This document shows positions 32,686-41,832 of a stretch of DNA of 64,000 nt, piece by piece. The stretch is from Nakamurella leprariae (GTDB taxonomy: Bacteria; Actinomycetota; Actinomycetes; Mycobacteriales; Nakamurellaceae). A model generated the notes under the pieces. That model was given only the letters and a program-made list of their open reading frames with translations, did no database searches and was not told the origin of the DNA. Location: NCBI RefSeq assembly GCF_016918035.1, contig NZ_JAERWK010000016.1, positions 124,001-188,000 on the forward strand, in the 5' to 3' direction. Both the position numbers and the translations under genes were made by a program. Each line of letters opens with the position of its first letter. Within the stretch, counting starts at the first letter, position 1.

Positions 32686-35600
32686 ATGTCGCCCGTGCCT
32701 GGATTCGAGCTGCCCCTGGTCATCGAGACGGCTGACCACCGCCAGGAGCTGCTGCTCCGGCTCCCGGCGCCGCGTCCCTGGGGGTCCGTCCGGGGCGCGC
32801 TGCTGCGCGAGGCCGGGATCCCGGAGGGCCTCCCGCTGTACTGCGGGCGCGCTCCGGTGCACCCGGACGCGCCGGTGGGACTGCCACCGTTGCTCGCCGG
32901 CACCGTGCTGCGCGACCGCCCGTGGGACGAGCCGCCCGCAACCGGGTCCCTGCTGGTGTGCATCGGCGGGCCTCGGGCCGGAGGATCGGTGCAGCTGCCG
33001 GAGCCGGGGTCGGCCGCGGCATCGGTGCTGGTGGGGCGCGGGCCGGACGTCGACCTCGTCGTCGACGACCCGCGGCTGCGACCGCGTCACCTCCGGGTCG
33101 ATCCGATCGGCGACGGCTGGCGGCTGACCGACCTGGGTGCCGCTGACCCGGGCGGACCGGGTGTTGTGGTGATCGCGCCGGCCGACGTGGACGACGCGTC
33201 CTCGGGTCCCTCCCGTCGATCCGAGGGCCGGGTGGCCCGGTGGCGGACCCGCCGGGTGAGGCGCCGGACCGGCCGTCCCGACCGTCTCGACCGCGCCGAT
33301 CGCGGGCCGCAGTCCGACGGGGCGGGTCAGCGCCTCGAGGTGGGCACGCTCGTCCGGGTCGGAGCCAGCCTGCTGCAGGTCCGCGCCGGAGCGCCGACCA
33401 GCGCGGCCCACGGCCACCCCGACGGCGCCGGCCGGCTCCGGGTGATCAGGCCGCCCCGCGCCCGTCCCCCGTGGACCGCGAGCCTGCCCCCGCGGCCGGG
33501 TCCACCGCCGGAGCGGTCCCATCGGCCGCTACCCCTGCTGGCGGCGGTGGTGGGTGGTCTGCTCGGCGCGACCCTGGCGGTGATCACCGGGATGTGGTGG
33601 TACCTGCTGTTCGCAGCCATCGGACCGATCAGCATGCTCGCCACCGCGCTCGGCGACCGGTGGTCCGGCCGGCGCAGCACCCGTCGGGCGCTCGTCGACC
33701 ACGGCCATGGCGTCCGCCGGCACCGGGCCGCGGTACGCCTCGCCCTGGAGCAGGACCGTGTCGACACCTGGGACCGGCACCCCGACCCGGCTGAGCTGCT
33801 GACCCGGGTGCGCACGGTCGACGTCCGGGTGTGGGAGCGCCGGACCGACTCGCTGGACTTCGGGCACGCGGCCGTCGGGACCGGCCGGCGGGCCGCCCGG
33901 CTCCCGGACGGGGCGGTCGACGACCCCACGGAGGTGGTCCACGGTGCGGACGGCGACCCGGCCGGCCCGGCGCCGGGCACGGTGTCCGAGGTGCCGATCG
34001 TGCTCGACGTCCTGAGCGAACGGGTGGTCGGCCTCGCCGGCCGACGTCGGCCGCTGCTGCGGTGGGTCATGGCCCAGCTCGCCGCCACCCACTCGCCGGC
34101 CGACCTGGCCGTCCTCGTCGTCAGCCGGGCCGCCGATCTCGCCGCCGCCGCCGACCTGCCGCACTGTCGGCCGCGCAGCGGCGGGCCGGCGACGGTCGTG
34201 GCCGACGGCGATGACGCGGCGGCCGCCCTGGACCGGGTGCGGCCCGGGCGCGGCGGCGGACCACCGGCGCTCCTGGTGCTCCTGGACGACGCGGACCACT
34301 GGCGGACGGTGCCGGCGGTGGCCGCCCTGCTCACCGGCGTCGCGGGCGACGACCCCGCCTGGCGCGGCGTGGGCGTGCTGGCGACCTGCGGCGATCCGCA
34401 CCGTCTGCCCGCCGAGTGCCGGACGGTGGGGGTCGTCGGCGAGGACGGCACCGTCCGGATCCGGACCCGGCGGTCGGCGACGACCGCGACGGTCACCGGC
34501 ATCGACGCTCCGACCTGGCATCGCTTCGTCGCGGCGCTGGCGCCGTTGCGGGACGGCGACGGTGACGACGGTCTTCCCCGGTCGGTCGCGCTGGCGTCGC
34601 TCACCGGACTGCCCGGCGCGGACGCGCCCCGGCCGCGCGGGCCGGCGCGGGTGTCGAGCGCGAGTGCGGTCCTCGGATCGGCGCGGGACGGGGTCGTGAC
34701 CATCGATCTCGACCGGCACGGACCACACCTGCTGATCGCCGGGACGACCGGATCGGGCAAGTCGGAGCTGTTGCAGACCCTGGTCGTCGGGCTGGCCACG
34801 GCCGCGCCGCCCTGGGAGACCTCGCTGGTGCTGATCGACTACAAGGGCGGGGCGACGTTCGGCCCGCTTGCGGGCCTGCCGCACACCGCCTCGGTGCTCA
34901 CCGATCTGGACGAGCGTGCCGCCCTCCGGGCGCTCACCGGCCTGCGCGCGGAGCTGCACCGCCGCGAGCGGGTGCTGGCACGCGTCGGGCACGCCGACCT
35001 GCGCCGGTGGCGGGCGGCCGCTCGGGGGGACGAGACCGCCGCGGTCCCGCCCCGGCTGGTCGTGCTGATCGACGAGTTCGCCACGCTCGTCGCCGAAGTG
35101 CCCGACTTCCTGCCCGGACTGGTCGACGTGGCCCGCCGCGGGCGGTCCCTGGGCGTGCACCTGGTGCTGGCCACCCAGCGTCCGGGCGGGGCCGTGCCCC
35201 CGGATCTCCGGGCCAACGTCACCACGCGCATCAGCCTGCGGACCGCCGACGTGGCCGACTCCCGGGAGGTGCTGGACGTTCCCGATGCCGCCTGGATCCC
35301 GCCCGACCTGGCCGGACGCGCCATCCTCCGGGTGGGCAGCACCGCGCCGGTGCTGCTGCAGACGGCGCAGGTCCGAGCCGGCCCGACGGCGCCGATCACT
35401 CCTGCGGTGTGTCGACGGGACGACCGCCCGATCCGGTGGACGCCGCTGGACCGGGTGACGATGGCCGCGCCGGACCCCGACCCCGGACCGGACTGGGACC
35501 GCGTGACGGCCGCCCTGGTCGCCGCGGCCGGTGGCCGCCGCGCCGCGCAGCCCTGGTTGCCCCCGCTCCCGGACGTGGTGCGGGTGGCCGACCTCGCTGC

Positions 35601-37047
35601 GCTTGGAGCGGCCACCGACTCGGGAGTCCTGGGCCTGGTGGACGAGCCCGAGCGCCACCGACGGCGTCTGTGGCGGCCCGGCGCGACGTCGCTGCTGGTC
35701 GTCGGAACACCCGGCTCGGGCCGCAGCAGCACCCTGCGCCGCGTCGGGCAGGTCGCCGCGTCCTCGGGCGGCGCCCTGGTGGTCCTCGACGGCACCGGAG
35801 GCCTGGCGGACCTGCGGTCGTGGCCCGCGGTGAGCACCCACCTCGGCGCTGCGGACGCCGACCTGTTCGGCCGGGCCGTACAGCGCCTCACCGACGAGCT
35901 GCACCGTCGCAGCCCGCCCACCGGGCCGGACGTCGACGGCGGGTCCGGACCAGCGATCACCGTGCTCGTCGACGGCTGGGAGACGGTCACCACGGCGCTG
36001 GACGCCGGTGACTTCGGCGTCGCCAGCACGGCGCTGGCCCACCTGGCCGCGCACGGCGCCGGCCGCGGTGTCGTCGTCGTCGCCTGCGGGGCGACCCGAC
36101 TCACGCACCACCGGCACGCCGAGTCGTTCGCGCAGCACCTGACGCTCGGTCCACCCACGGCAGTCGCCGGCCGGCCCGCGGCGCGGCGACCCGGCCGCCC
36201 CGTCCCGGGGCGAGGGCGATCGCTGGACGCCGACGTCCAGATCGTGCTGACCGGACCCGACGACCCACCACCCCGCCGCCGTCCGGCCGCGCCGGGCCCC
36301 GTGATCCGCCGGCTCGCCATGTCCGTCGACGCCGACGACCTGCCCGCGCCGACCCGCGACCACGTGTGGGTCGGACTCGGCGGGGACGCCGGACGGCCGG
36401 TCGGCTTCGATCTGGCCGGTTCGGGTGGTGCCATCGTCGTCGCGGGACCCACCGGAAGCGGGGTCCGCAGCGCCCTGCGCACCCTGGCGGGGCAGGCGGC
36501 CACGACCGGCCTCCACGTGGTGGTCGTCGGTCCCAGCGGGGCAGGCCCGGCGACGGACGACACCGCCGCGGTCGCCGCCGACGATCTGGCCGACCTGCTC
36601 GCTCGGCACAGCGGCCCCATCCTGCTGGTGTCCGGGCCCGACCCGGCCGGCTCCCCGACCGATCCACGACAGGTCGAGCTGCTGCGCCGGTTCGCACGGG
36701 TGGCCGGTCCGGGCCAGTGGCTGGCCGCAGGGCACCGTCTCGGCGGGTGGGCCCGCGGCGGCCTGGCGGCCGAGCTCGCCGCGGCCAGGCGGGGCGTCCT
36801 GCTGCAACCGGATCCCACTTCGGCCGGCCTCTTCGGCATCCGTGACGTCGCGCGCCGCGCCGTCCGCCGGCCCGGCGCCGGGCTGCTCCTGGGCGGTGTC
36901 GCCGAGGGAAACGCTGGGCCCGGTCCCGACCCGGTCCCGGTCCAGCTGCTCCGTCCCGCGGTCGAGCGCCGGCCCGATGCCACCGGCACGACCGGACCGA
37001 CCATCGGGGTGACCGCGACGGACGTGACGGCGGTCGAGGCCATGTGA
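32686..37047 (+). CDS. FHA-domain FtsK/SpoIIIE (EccC/EssC-like) ATPase, orphan
   Basis: The protein has 1453 residues. An N-terminal ubiquitin-like or FHA-associated segment leads to an FHA domain (about 95-160; VLVGRGPDVDLVVDDPRLRPRHLRV). Two adjacent TM helices follow (about 282-322), then three FtsK-type ATPase modules. Module 1 is intact: GTTGSGKSEL (about 686), LIDYKGGATFG, LVVLIDEFATL, ATQRPGG. Modules 2 and 3 have degenerate P-loops: GTPGSGRSS (about 1007) and GPTGSGVRS (about 1254), each lacking the Lys. This is the architecture of type VII secretion motors, yet no WXG100, EccB/D/E or mycosin gene is in the window. A role in DNA or protein translocation cannot be decided. The gene stands alone between rsgA and yceI. 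Confidence 0.88.
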   Translation: MSPVPGFELPLVIETADHRQELLLRLPAPRPWGSVRGALLREAGIPEGLPLYCGRAPVHPDAPVGLPPLLAGTVLRDRPWDEPPATGSLLVCIGGPRAGGSVQLPEPGSAAASVLVGRGPDVDLVVDDPRLRPRHLRVDPIGDGWRLTDLGAADPGGPGVVVIAPADVDDASSGPSRRSEGRVARWRTRRVRRRTGRPDRLDRADRGPQSDGAGQRLEVGTLVRVGASLLQVRAGAPTSAAHGHPDGAGRLRVIRPPRARPPWTASLPPRPGPPPERSHRPLPLLAAVVGGLLGATLAVITGMWWYLLFAAIGPISMLATALGDRWSGRRSTRRALVDHGHGVRRHRAAVRLALEQDRVDTWDRHPDPAELLTRVRTVDVRVWERRTDSLDFGHAAVGTGRRAARLPDGAVDDPTEVVHGADGDPAGPAPGTVSEVPIVLDVLSERVVGLAGRRRPLLRWVMAQLAATHSPADLAVLVVSRAADLAAAADLPHCRPRSGGPATVVADGDDAAAALDRVRPGRGGGPPALLVLLDDADHWRTVPAVAALLTGVAGDDPAWRGVGVLATCGDPHRLPAECRTVGVVGEDGTVRIRTRRSATTATVTGIDAPTWHRFVAALAPLRDGDGDDGLPRSVALASLTGLPGADAPRPRGPARVSSASAVLGSARDGVVTIDLDRHGPHLLIAGTTGSGKSELLQTLVVGLATAAPPWETSLVLIDYKGGATFGPLAGLPHTASVLTDLDERAALRALTGLRAELHRRERVLARVGHADLRRWRAAARGDETAAVPPRLVVLIDEFATLVAEVPDFLPGLVDVARRGRSLGVHLVLATQRPGGAVPPDLRANVTTRISLRTADVADSREVLDVPDAAWIPPDLAGRAILRVGSTAPVLLQTAQVRAGPTAPITPAVCRRDDRPIRWTPLDRVTMAAPDPDPGPDWDRVTAALVAAAGGRRAAQPWLPPLPDVVRVADLAALGAATDSGVLGLVDEPERHRRRLWRPGATSLLVVGTPGSGRSSTLRRVGQVAASSGGALVVLDGTGGLADLRSWPAVSTHLGAADADLFGRAVQRLTDELHRRSPPTGPDVDGGSGPAITVLVDGWETVTTALDAGDFGVASTALAHLAAHGAGRGVVVVACGATRLTHHRHAESFAQHLTLGPPTAVAGRPAARRPGRPVPGRGRSLDADVQIVLTGPDDPPPRRRPAAPGPVIRRLAMSVDADDLPAPTRDHVWVGLGGDAGRPVGFDLAGSGGAIVVAGPTGSGVRSALRTLAGQAATTGLHVVVVGPSGAGPATDDTAAVAADDLADLLARHSGPILLVSGPDPAGSPTDPRQVELLRRFARVAGPGQWLAAGHRLGGWARGGLAAELAAARRGVLLQPDPTSAGLFGIRDVARRAVRRPGAGLLLGGVAEGNAGPGPDPVPVQLLRPAVERRPDATGTTGPTIGVTATDVTAVEAM

Positions 37048-37157
37048 CCGACTCCACTGTCGGACGATCAGACCCGTTGTTGACGCATCATCCATCCCGT
37101 CGTACCGTCCAGTTCGTTGACCTGTCAGTCATTTCCGACCATCCCGTGGAGCCAGTC

Positions 37158-37718
37158 ATGAGCACCCCCACCACCGCCCCCACGCTGACCGGCACCTGGA
37201 CCGCCGATCCGGTCCACTCCGACGTCTCGTTCAAGGTCCGCCACATGGCGGTCGGCAAGGCCCGTGGCGCGTTCACGCTGGTCGGCGGCACGCTCGCCTT
37301 CACCGGCGAGGACCTGGCCACCGGCACCGTGACCGCGGCCATCGACGCCACCAGCGTCGACACCAACAACGAGCAGCGCGACCAGCACGTGCTGTCCCCC
37401 GACTTCCTGGACGCCGCGAACTTCGCGACGATCGACTTCGTCTCCACCGGCGTGCGCGAGGCCGACGGTGATGAGTTCGTCCTGGACGGCGAGCTGACCA
37501 TCCGCGGCACCACCAAGCCCGTCGAGCTCGAGGTCGAGTACCTGGGCGTGACGGTCGACGCGTACGGCGCCGAGCGCCTCGGGTTCTCGGCGAAGACCTC
37601 GATCTCCCGCAAGGACTACGGCGTCAGCTTCAGTGCCGCGTTCGGCGCCGGCAACAGCGTGGTCGCCGACAAGGTCGAGATCGACCTGGAGCTCGAGTTC
37701 GTCAAGGACACCGTCTGA
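37158..37718 (+). CDS. YceI-family protein (polyisoprenoid-binding-like)
   Basis: The 186-residue protein has the YceI lipocalin-like pattern: GTWTADPVHSDVSFKVRHMAVGKARGAF, VTAAIDATSVDTNNEQRDQHVLSPDFLDAANFATIDF, LTIRGTTKPVELEVEYLG and GFSAKTSISRKDYGVSF. There is no signal peptide, so this is the cytoplasmic actinobacterial form. Family members bind isoprenoid chains; the ligand here is unknown. The start at ATG 37158 has GTGGAG 8 bases upstream; the longer frame from 37044 is not conserved. A TTGACC hexamer upstream may be a -35. Confidence 0.92.
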   Translation: MSTPTTAPTLTGTWTADPVHSDVSFKVRHMAVGKARGAFTLVGGTLAFTGEDLATGTVTAAIDATSVDTNNEQRDQHVLSPDFLDAANFATIDFVSTGVREADGDEFVLDGELTIRGTTKPVELEVEYLGVTVDAYGAERLGFSAKTSISRKDYGVSFSAAFGAGNSVVADKVEIDLELEFVKDTV

Positions 37719-37795
37719 TCCGACGATTCGTCCCGAGCTCATCGCATGGACGGACCGGCCCGACCAACCACCGCACGGGTCCATCCGGCCCTCCG

Positions 37796-37828
37796 GATGT
37801 ATCTATGAATGCATCTCAGTGCTAGCGT
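37796..37828 (+). promoter_or_regulatory. Operator and leaderless promoter of the GntR gene
   Basis: GATGTAT (37796-37802) and ATGCATC (37809-37815) form a near-perfect inverted repeat with a 6-base centre, in the -35 zone of a leaderless -10 TAGCGT (37823-37828) that lies 6 bases before the GTG at 37835. A GntR-type regulator bound here would repress its own operon. Confidence 0.55.
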
Positions 37829-37834
37829 CGCACC

Positions 37835-38515
37835 GTGCACTCCCGACCGACGCTGCCCTGGGAGCGGGCCGACGACCGGGGACCGCTGGCCGCCCGGATG
37901 GCCGCCGACGCGGCACGCGCCGTGGTCGAACGGCGGTACCCGGCCGGGATGCTGCTCACTGAAGCTGATCTCGCGGTGGCCACCGGCGCCAGCCGGACGC
38001 CTGCCCGGGAGGCCATGCTGCAGCTCGAGGCGTGGGGCCTGGTGCGGCTGGCGCCCAAGAAGGGCGCGGTGGTCACCGCGGTCACGGTCGAGGAACGGCG
38101 CGATCTGCTCGCAGCGCGGGCCATGTTCGAGATCGAGGCGGTCGCGGTCATCGCCCGCGGTGATGCCGATCTGGCCGCATTGGCGGCCGACATCGACGAC
38201 AGCCTCCGCCGTCAGCGCACCGCCCTCGAGCGCGGCGACCTGGTCGGCTTCGCCGGCGGCGACTACGCCTTCCACGCCCGGATCATCGCCTCGGGTGGCA
38301 ATGCGGTGGTGGGCCGCCTGCTGGACACGCTCGGTCCCCGTCTGGCCCGGTTGACCCACGAGGTGGTGCTGGAGCGCCCCGACCGCCTGGCCACCCTGCT
38401 GGCCGAGCACGAGGAGTTGGCCGAACGGGCGGGCAGCGGCGACGCCGTCGGGTTCGCCGAGCTGGTCCGTCGGCACATCGCCGCGGGTCACTTCCCGGGC
38501 GCCGGACCGGCGTGA
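37835..38515 (+). CDS. GntR-family regulator (FCD/FadR subfamily)
   Basis: The 226-residue protein has an N-terminal winged helix (about 15-80; GMLLTEADLAVATGASRTPAREAMLQLEAWGLVRLAPKKGAVVT), and a C-terminal all-helical FCD ligand domain (about 90-220) with the metal-ligand pattern D-x3-H (DYAFHARII) and the late His residues HEEL and RRHI. Such regulators respond to organic acids or sugars. The stop overlaps the MFS start (GTGA), so the pair is co-translated, and the regulator probably senses the transported compound. The GTG start is set by a leaderless promoter. Confidence 0.92.
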   Translation: MHSRPTLPWERADDRGPLAARMAADAARAVVERRYPAGMLLTEADLAVATGASRTPAREAMLQLEAWGLVRLAPKKGAVVTAVTVEERRDLLAARAMFEIEAVAVIARGDADLAALAADIDDSLRRQRTALERGDLVGFAGGDYAFHARIIASGGNAVVGRLLDTLGPRLARLTHEVVLERPDRLATLLAEHEELAERAGSGDAVGFAELVRRHIAAGHFPGAGPA

Positions 38516-39723
38516 GCGGACCGACGCGTCCGGCCCGGACCTGGCTCCGGCCGGCACCCGCCATCTTCGTGCTGGCGTGGGGCGGCAACCACTTCACCCC
38601 CCTGCTGCACCTGTACGAGCAGGTCGGCCACTACGCGATCTGGCAGGCGAACCTCCTGCTCGGCATGTACGTCGCCGGCCTCATCCCGGGACTGGTGGTG
38701 GCGTCCGCCCTCTCGGACCAGCACGGTCGCCGGCCGGTGCTGCTGGCCGGCACCGTGCTGGCCATCGCCGGCAGTGTGCTGCTGGCCAGCGGTTTCTCGG
38801 TGTTCTGGTTGCTGTGCGTGGGCCGGGCGCTGGCGGGAGTCGGCGTCGGCGTGGCCATGTCGGTCGGCACCAGCTGGATGAAGGAACTGTCCTCGTCACC
38901 GTTCGACCCCGGGGCCGGTCCCACCGCGGGCGCCCGTCGGCCGTCTCTGACCCTGACCCTCGGCTTCGGCCTCGGTGCCGCCGTGACCGGTTCCCTGGCC
39001 CAGTGGGGACCGGCGCCGACGGTGACCCCGTACCTGCTGCACGGCGCGCTGACCACAGCCGCACTGGTCGTGCTGCTGACCGCCCCGGAGTCGCTGCCGG
39101 CGCAGCGCCGGACCACGCGGAGCTGGTGGCGGGACCTGGCCATCCCGTCGGCCGGCCATCGCCGGTTCGTCCGGCTGGTGCTGCCGGCGGCCCCATGGGT
39201 CTTCGCCGCCGCCGGGGTCGCGTACGCGATCATGCCGTCGGTGGTGCAGGACCGGTTGGGGAGCTGGTCGACGATGTACGCCACCGTGCTGAGCGTCCTC
39301 ACCCTCGGGACCGGCGCCCTGGTGCAGAACTTCGTGCCCCGCCTGGACCGGCTCACCCGCGGCCGCAGCCTGGTGCTCGGACTGGCCATGATGGCCGCCG
39401 GAATGGTGCTGGCCGTGGTGGCCGCCCTGGTGCGCGACCCGGTGCTGGCCCTGGTCGTGGCCGTGGCGCTGGGTGCCGCGTACGGCGTCTGCGTGGTGGC
39501 CGGCCTCATCCACGTGCAGGCCATCGCCACCCCACAGGATCTGGCCGGCTTGACCGGCGTCTACTACTCGGTGACCTACACCGGGTTCCTGTTGCCCACC
39601 GTGCTGGCGGCCCTGCTGCCCGTGGTTCCATACGCCGGCTCGCTGACCGTGGTCTCGGTGTTGTGCCTGGTCTCGCTCATCGTGGTGGCGCACGAGTCCC
39701 GACAGCACCGTATCGCGGTGTGA
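38512..39723 (+). CDS. Major facilitator superfamily transporter
   Basis: The 403-residue protein has about 12 TM helices and the MFS signature in loop 2-3 (SDQHGRRPVLLAG) and GRALAGVGVGVAMSVGTSWMKE in helix 4-5. A central cytoplasmic loop (QRRTTRSWWRDLAIP) separates the halves. The substrate is not evident. The gene overlaps the GntR regulator gene by 4 bases, so uptake or efflux is probably induced by its own substrate. It ends 31 bases before the convergent DUF6912-like gene. Confidence 0.9.
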   Translation: MSGPTRPARTWLRPAPAIFVLAWGGNHFTPLLHLYEQVGHYAIWQANLLLGMYVAGLIPGLVVASALSDQHGRRPVLLAGTVLAIAGSVLLASGFSVFWLLCVGRALAGVGVGVAMSVGTSWMKELSSSPFDPGAGPTAGARRPSLTLTLGFGLGAAVTGSLAQWGPAPTVTPYLLHGALTTAALVVLLTAPESLPAQRRTTRSWWRDLAIPSAGHRRFVRLVLPAAPWVFAAAGVAYAIMPSVVQDRLGSWSTMYATVLSVLTLGTGALVQNFVPRLDRLTRGRSLVLGLAMMAAGMVLAVVAALVRDPVLALVVAVALGAAYGVCVVAGLIHVQAIATPQDLAGLTGVYYSVTYTGFLLPTVLAALLPVVPYAGSLTVVSVLCLVSLIVVAHESRQHRIAV

Positions 39724-39754
39724 CCCGCCGACCGCAGGCCCGGGCGGCCCACCG

Positions 39755-40261
39755 TCAGCGCTCGCCGGGCTCCCGACCGGCGTCGAGATCGTCCAGCGCG
39801 AAGGCGATCTCACCCGGCGTGAACCAGGCCAGGTCGATGTCCAGCAGTGCATCGAGCTCGTCGGTCGCGGGTCGGCCGCTGCGGACGGCCTGCACGGCCG
39901 CCGCTACCGCGGGCCCGGCCTCCGCCGCGTCCAGGTGGATCGCGGCCACCGCCGACCACGGCACGCTGTCGTCGGCGGTCCGGTCGGACACGTCCACCGC
40001 GATCACCGCGCGGACCGGCACCGGTCCGGCGTCCGTCCCCGGCGCACTGTCGTCGCCGGCGCCGGTGTCGGCGGCCAGCAGGTGGACCGCACGCAGGGCG
40101 GCGTCCTGCAGCACGAGGTACTCCAGGTCCTCCTCGGACCAGTCCGGCAGTTCGCGTCGCCGCGCGTCGTCCACGGCCAGCGCGGCGCCGACCGGGACGG
40201 TGCGGCCGGCGAGGATGTCGCGCAGTCGGGGCACCGACGTCGGCACGTACATCCTGGTCAT
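39755..40261 (-). CDS. Conserved actinobacterial protein, DUF6912-like
   Basis: The 168-residue acidic protein begins MTRMYVPTSVPRLRDILAGR, which I recall as the start of a small actinobacterial family of unknown function (DUF6912; a similar-sized gene, Rv3231c, sits in the syntenic mycobacterial region). No catalytic motif is apparent; residues 60-95 are low-complexity Asp/Gly/Ala. Its ATG overlaps the stop of the WS/DGAT gene by 4 bases, so it is the last gene of the SAF/CpaE-like/WS-DGAT operon. Confidence 0.75.
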   Translation of the reverse strand: MTRMYVPTSVPRLRDILAGRTVPVGAALAVDDARRRELPDWSEEDLEYLVLQDAALRAVHLLAADTGAGDDSAPGTDAGPVPVRAVIAVDVSDRTADDSVPWSAVAAIHLDAAEAGPAVAAAVQAVRSGRPATDELDALLDIDLAWFTPGEIAFALDDLDAGREPGER

Positions 40262-41796
40262 CGGGTCTCCTGCGGATCGGACGGCGCGACCGGTGCCGGC
40301 TGCGCCGCAGCGGTGCCGGACTCCGGGCCGTCGTTGGCGTCCTGACCGGCGACCAGGAGCTCGACGAGCGACTCGGTGAGTGCCTCGCCGATGTCCGCCA
40401 GGTCGGGGATGGCGTCGCGGTCGGCGGTCAGACCGAAGTACACCCCGCCGTGGTACGAGGTGCAGGACACGGCCAGCGTCTGACCGTTCACCAGCGGCGC
40501 CACCGGGAACATCGCCGTGACCGGCAGTCCTCCCGCGTAGAGCGGGACCTGCGGGCCGGGCACATTGGTGATGAGCACGTTGGACAGCCGGCGGGACAGC
40601 TCACGGGCCACCCGGGCGCCCAGCGCATGCAGCGTCGGCGGCGCGAAGCGACCGAGCTCGACAAGGGTGTCGGCGCCCACCCGCTGCCCGCCGCTGAGCT
40701 GGGCACCCATCGCCCAGGCCACCTGGTGCAGCCGGATGACCGCGTTCGGCTCCGCCACCGGCAGGTCGACCAGTGCCGAGCGCACCGTGGCGCCCGTTGC
40801 CGCCGTCCCGGTCGGACCGGACACCCCGACCCGACCGCTCGGCGTCGCGGCGACGCCGGGCCGAGCGGTGGACTCCCGCACCGACACCGGGACGGTCGCC
40901 CGCAACACCGTCGACGGGACCACCGGCTCGTTGCGGGACAGCAGGTAGGTGCGCACCGCTCCGGTGACCACGGCCAGCACGACGTCGTTCACCGACACCC
41001 CGTGCGCTCGCCGGATGGCCTTGAAGTCGTCCAGATCGGTGCGCACGGTGGCGAACCGGCGCTGCCCGCTGCGAGTGCGGGTCAGCACCGACCGCGGCAC
41101 CGGCGTGACCACCCGGCTCGCCAGCCGGACCGCGTCGGCGGCCACCCCGGCCAGCCGGGCCGCCGCGGCCCGAGCGTCGGCCGCGGCGAACCGGGCCATG
41201 TCGACCGCCGCGGTCGGTTGGGCGGCCAGGTCGACGACGGCGTCGACGACCAGGTCGACGGCGCTGGGCGGCGGCGTGGGGATCCACGGCTGGTCGGCCA
41301 CCGGTCGCGGCGTCCGCGCGGTGTCCAGGATGGCCGCGGCCAGGTCGACGGCGCCCAGCTGATCGACCAGTACCGGGTGGGTCTTGTTGACCAGCGCGAC
41401 CCGGCCGCCGCTCAGCCCCTCGACGACGTAGATCTCCCAGAGCGGCCGGTGCGGGTCCAGCGGCCGGGAGATCAGACGACCGATCAGGTCGTCGAGCTGC
41501 GCCCGGCTGCCCGGCGGCGGCAGGGCAGAGCGGCGCACGTGGTACGACAGGTCGAACCCGGCGTCGTCGACCCAGACCGGTCGGGCCAGCCGTCCCGGCA
41601 CCGTCTGCACCCGCTGCCGGAACCGCGGCACCAGCGCGAGCCGCGATCCGATGAGGTCGACCATCGCGGCGTAGTCGAACCCGGCCGCCGGTGGCTCCAG
41701 CACGACCATCCCGCCGACCAGGGTGGGCGACCCGGCATCGGCACTGAACAGTGACGCCGTGTCCAGCACGGACAGCCGGTCGGTCATGGCCGTCAT
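40258..41796 (-). CDS. Wax ester synthase/diacylglycerol acyltransferase (WS/DGAT)-family protein
   Basis: The 512-residue protein has the WS/DGAT layout: DRLSVLDTASLF, VPRFRQRV, PLWEIYVVEGLSGGRVALVNKTH, RTDLDDFKAIRRAHGVSVNDVVLAVV, LRATVPVSVR, NVLITNVPGPQVPLYAGG. The usual active-site HHxxxDG here reads H140-P-V-L-V-D-Q146: the His of the HxxxD core is Pro and the Gly is Gln. Either catalysis differs or the protein is a pseudo-acyltransferase. Active members make triacylglycerol or wax esters at the membrane. It follows the CpaE-like gene by 36 bases and is translationally coupled to the DUF6912-like gene. Confidence 0.88.
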   Translation of the reverse strand: MTAMTDRLSVLDTASLFSADAGSPTLVGGMVVLEPPAAGFDYAAMVDLIGSRLALVPRFRQRVQTVPGRLARPVWVDDAGFDLSYHVRRSALPPPGSRAQLDDLIGRLISRPLDPHRPLWEIYVVEGLSGGRVALVNKTHPVLVDQLGAVDLAAAILDTARTPRPVADQPWIPTPPPSAVDLVVDAVVDLAAQPTAAVDMARFAAADARAAAARLAGVAADAVRLASRVVTPVPRSVLTRTRSGQRRFATVRTDLDDFKAIRRAHGVSVNDVVLAVVTGAVRTYLLSRNEPVVPSTVLRATVPVSVRESTARPGVAATPSGRVGVSGPTGTAATGATVRSALVDLPVAEPNAVIRLHQVAWAMGAQLSGGQRVGADTLVELGRFAPPTLHALGARVARELSRRLSNVLITNVPGPQVPLYAGGLPVTAMFPVAPLVNGQTLAVSCTSYHGGVYFGLTADRDAIPDLADIGEALTESLVELLVAGQDANDGPESGTAAAQPAPVAPSDPQETR

Positions 41797-41832
41797 CGTG
41801 GCACACGCGCCGGCCCCGGCCCCGCCGCCGGT

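Noticed and set aside
32686-37047. Type VII secretion locus
   Set aside because: Only an EccC-like motor is present; no WXG100, EccB, EccD, EccE or mycosin gene was seen within the window.
33529-37095. Long minus-strand frames antisense to the FHA-FtsK gene
   Set aside because: Shadow frames; composition unlike protein and no motifs, while the plus-strand frame has three FtsK modules.
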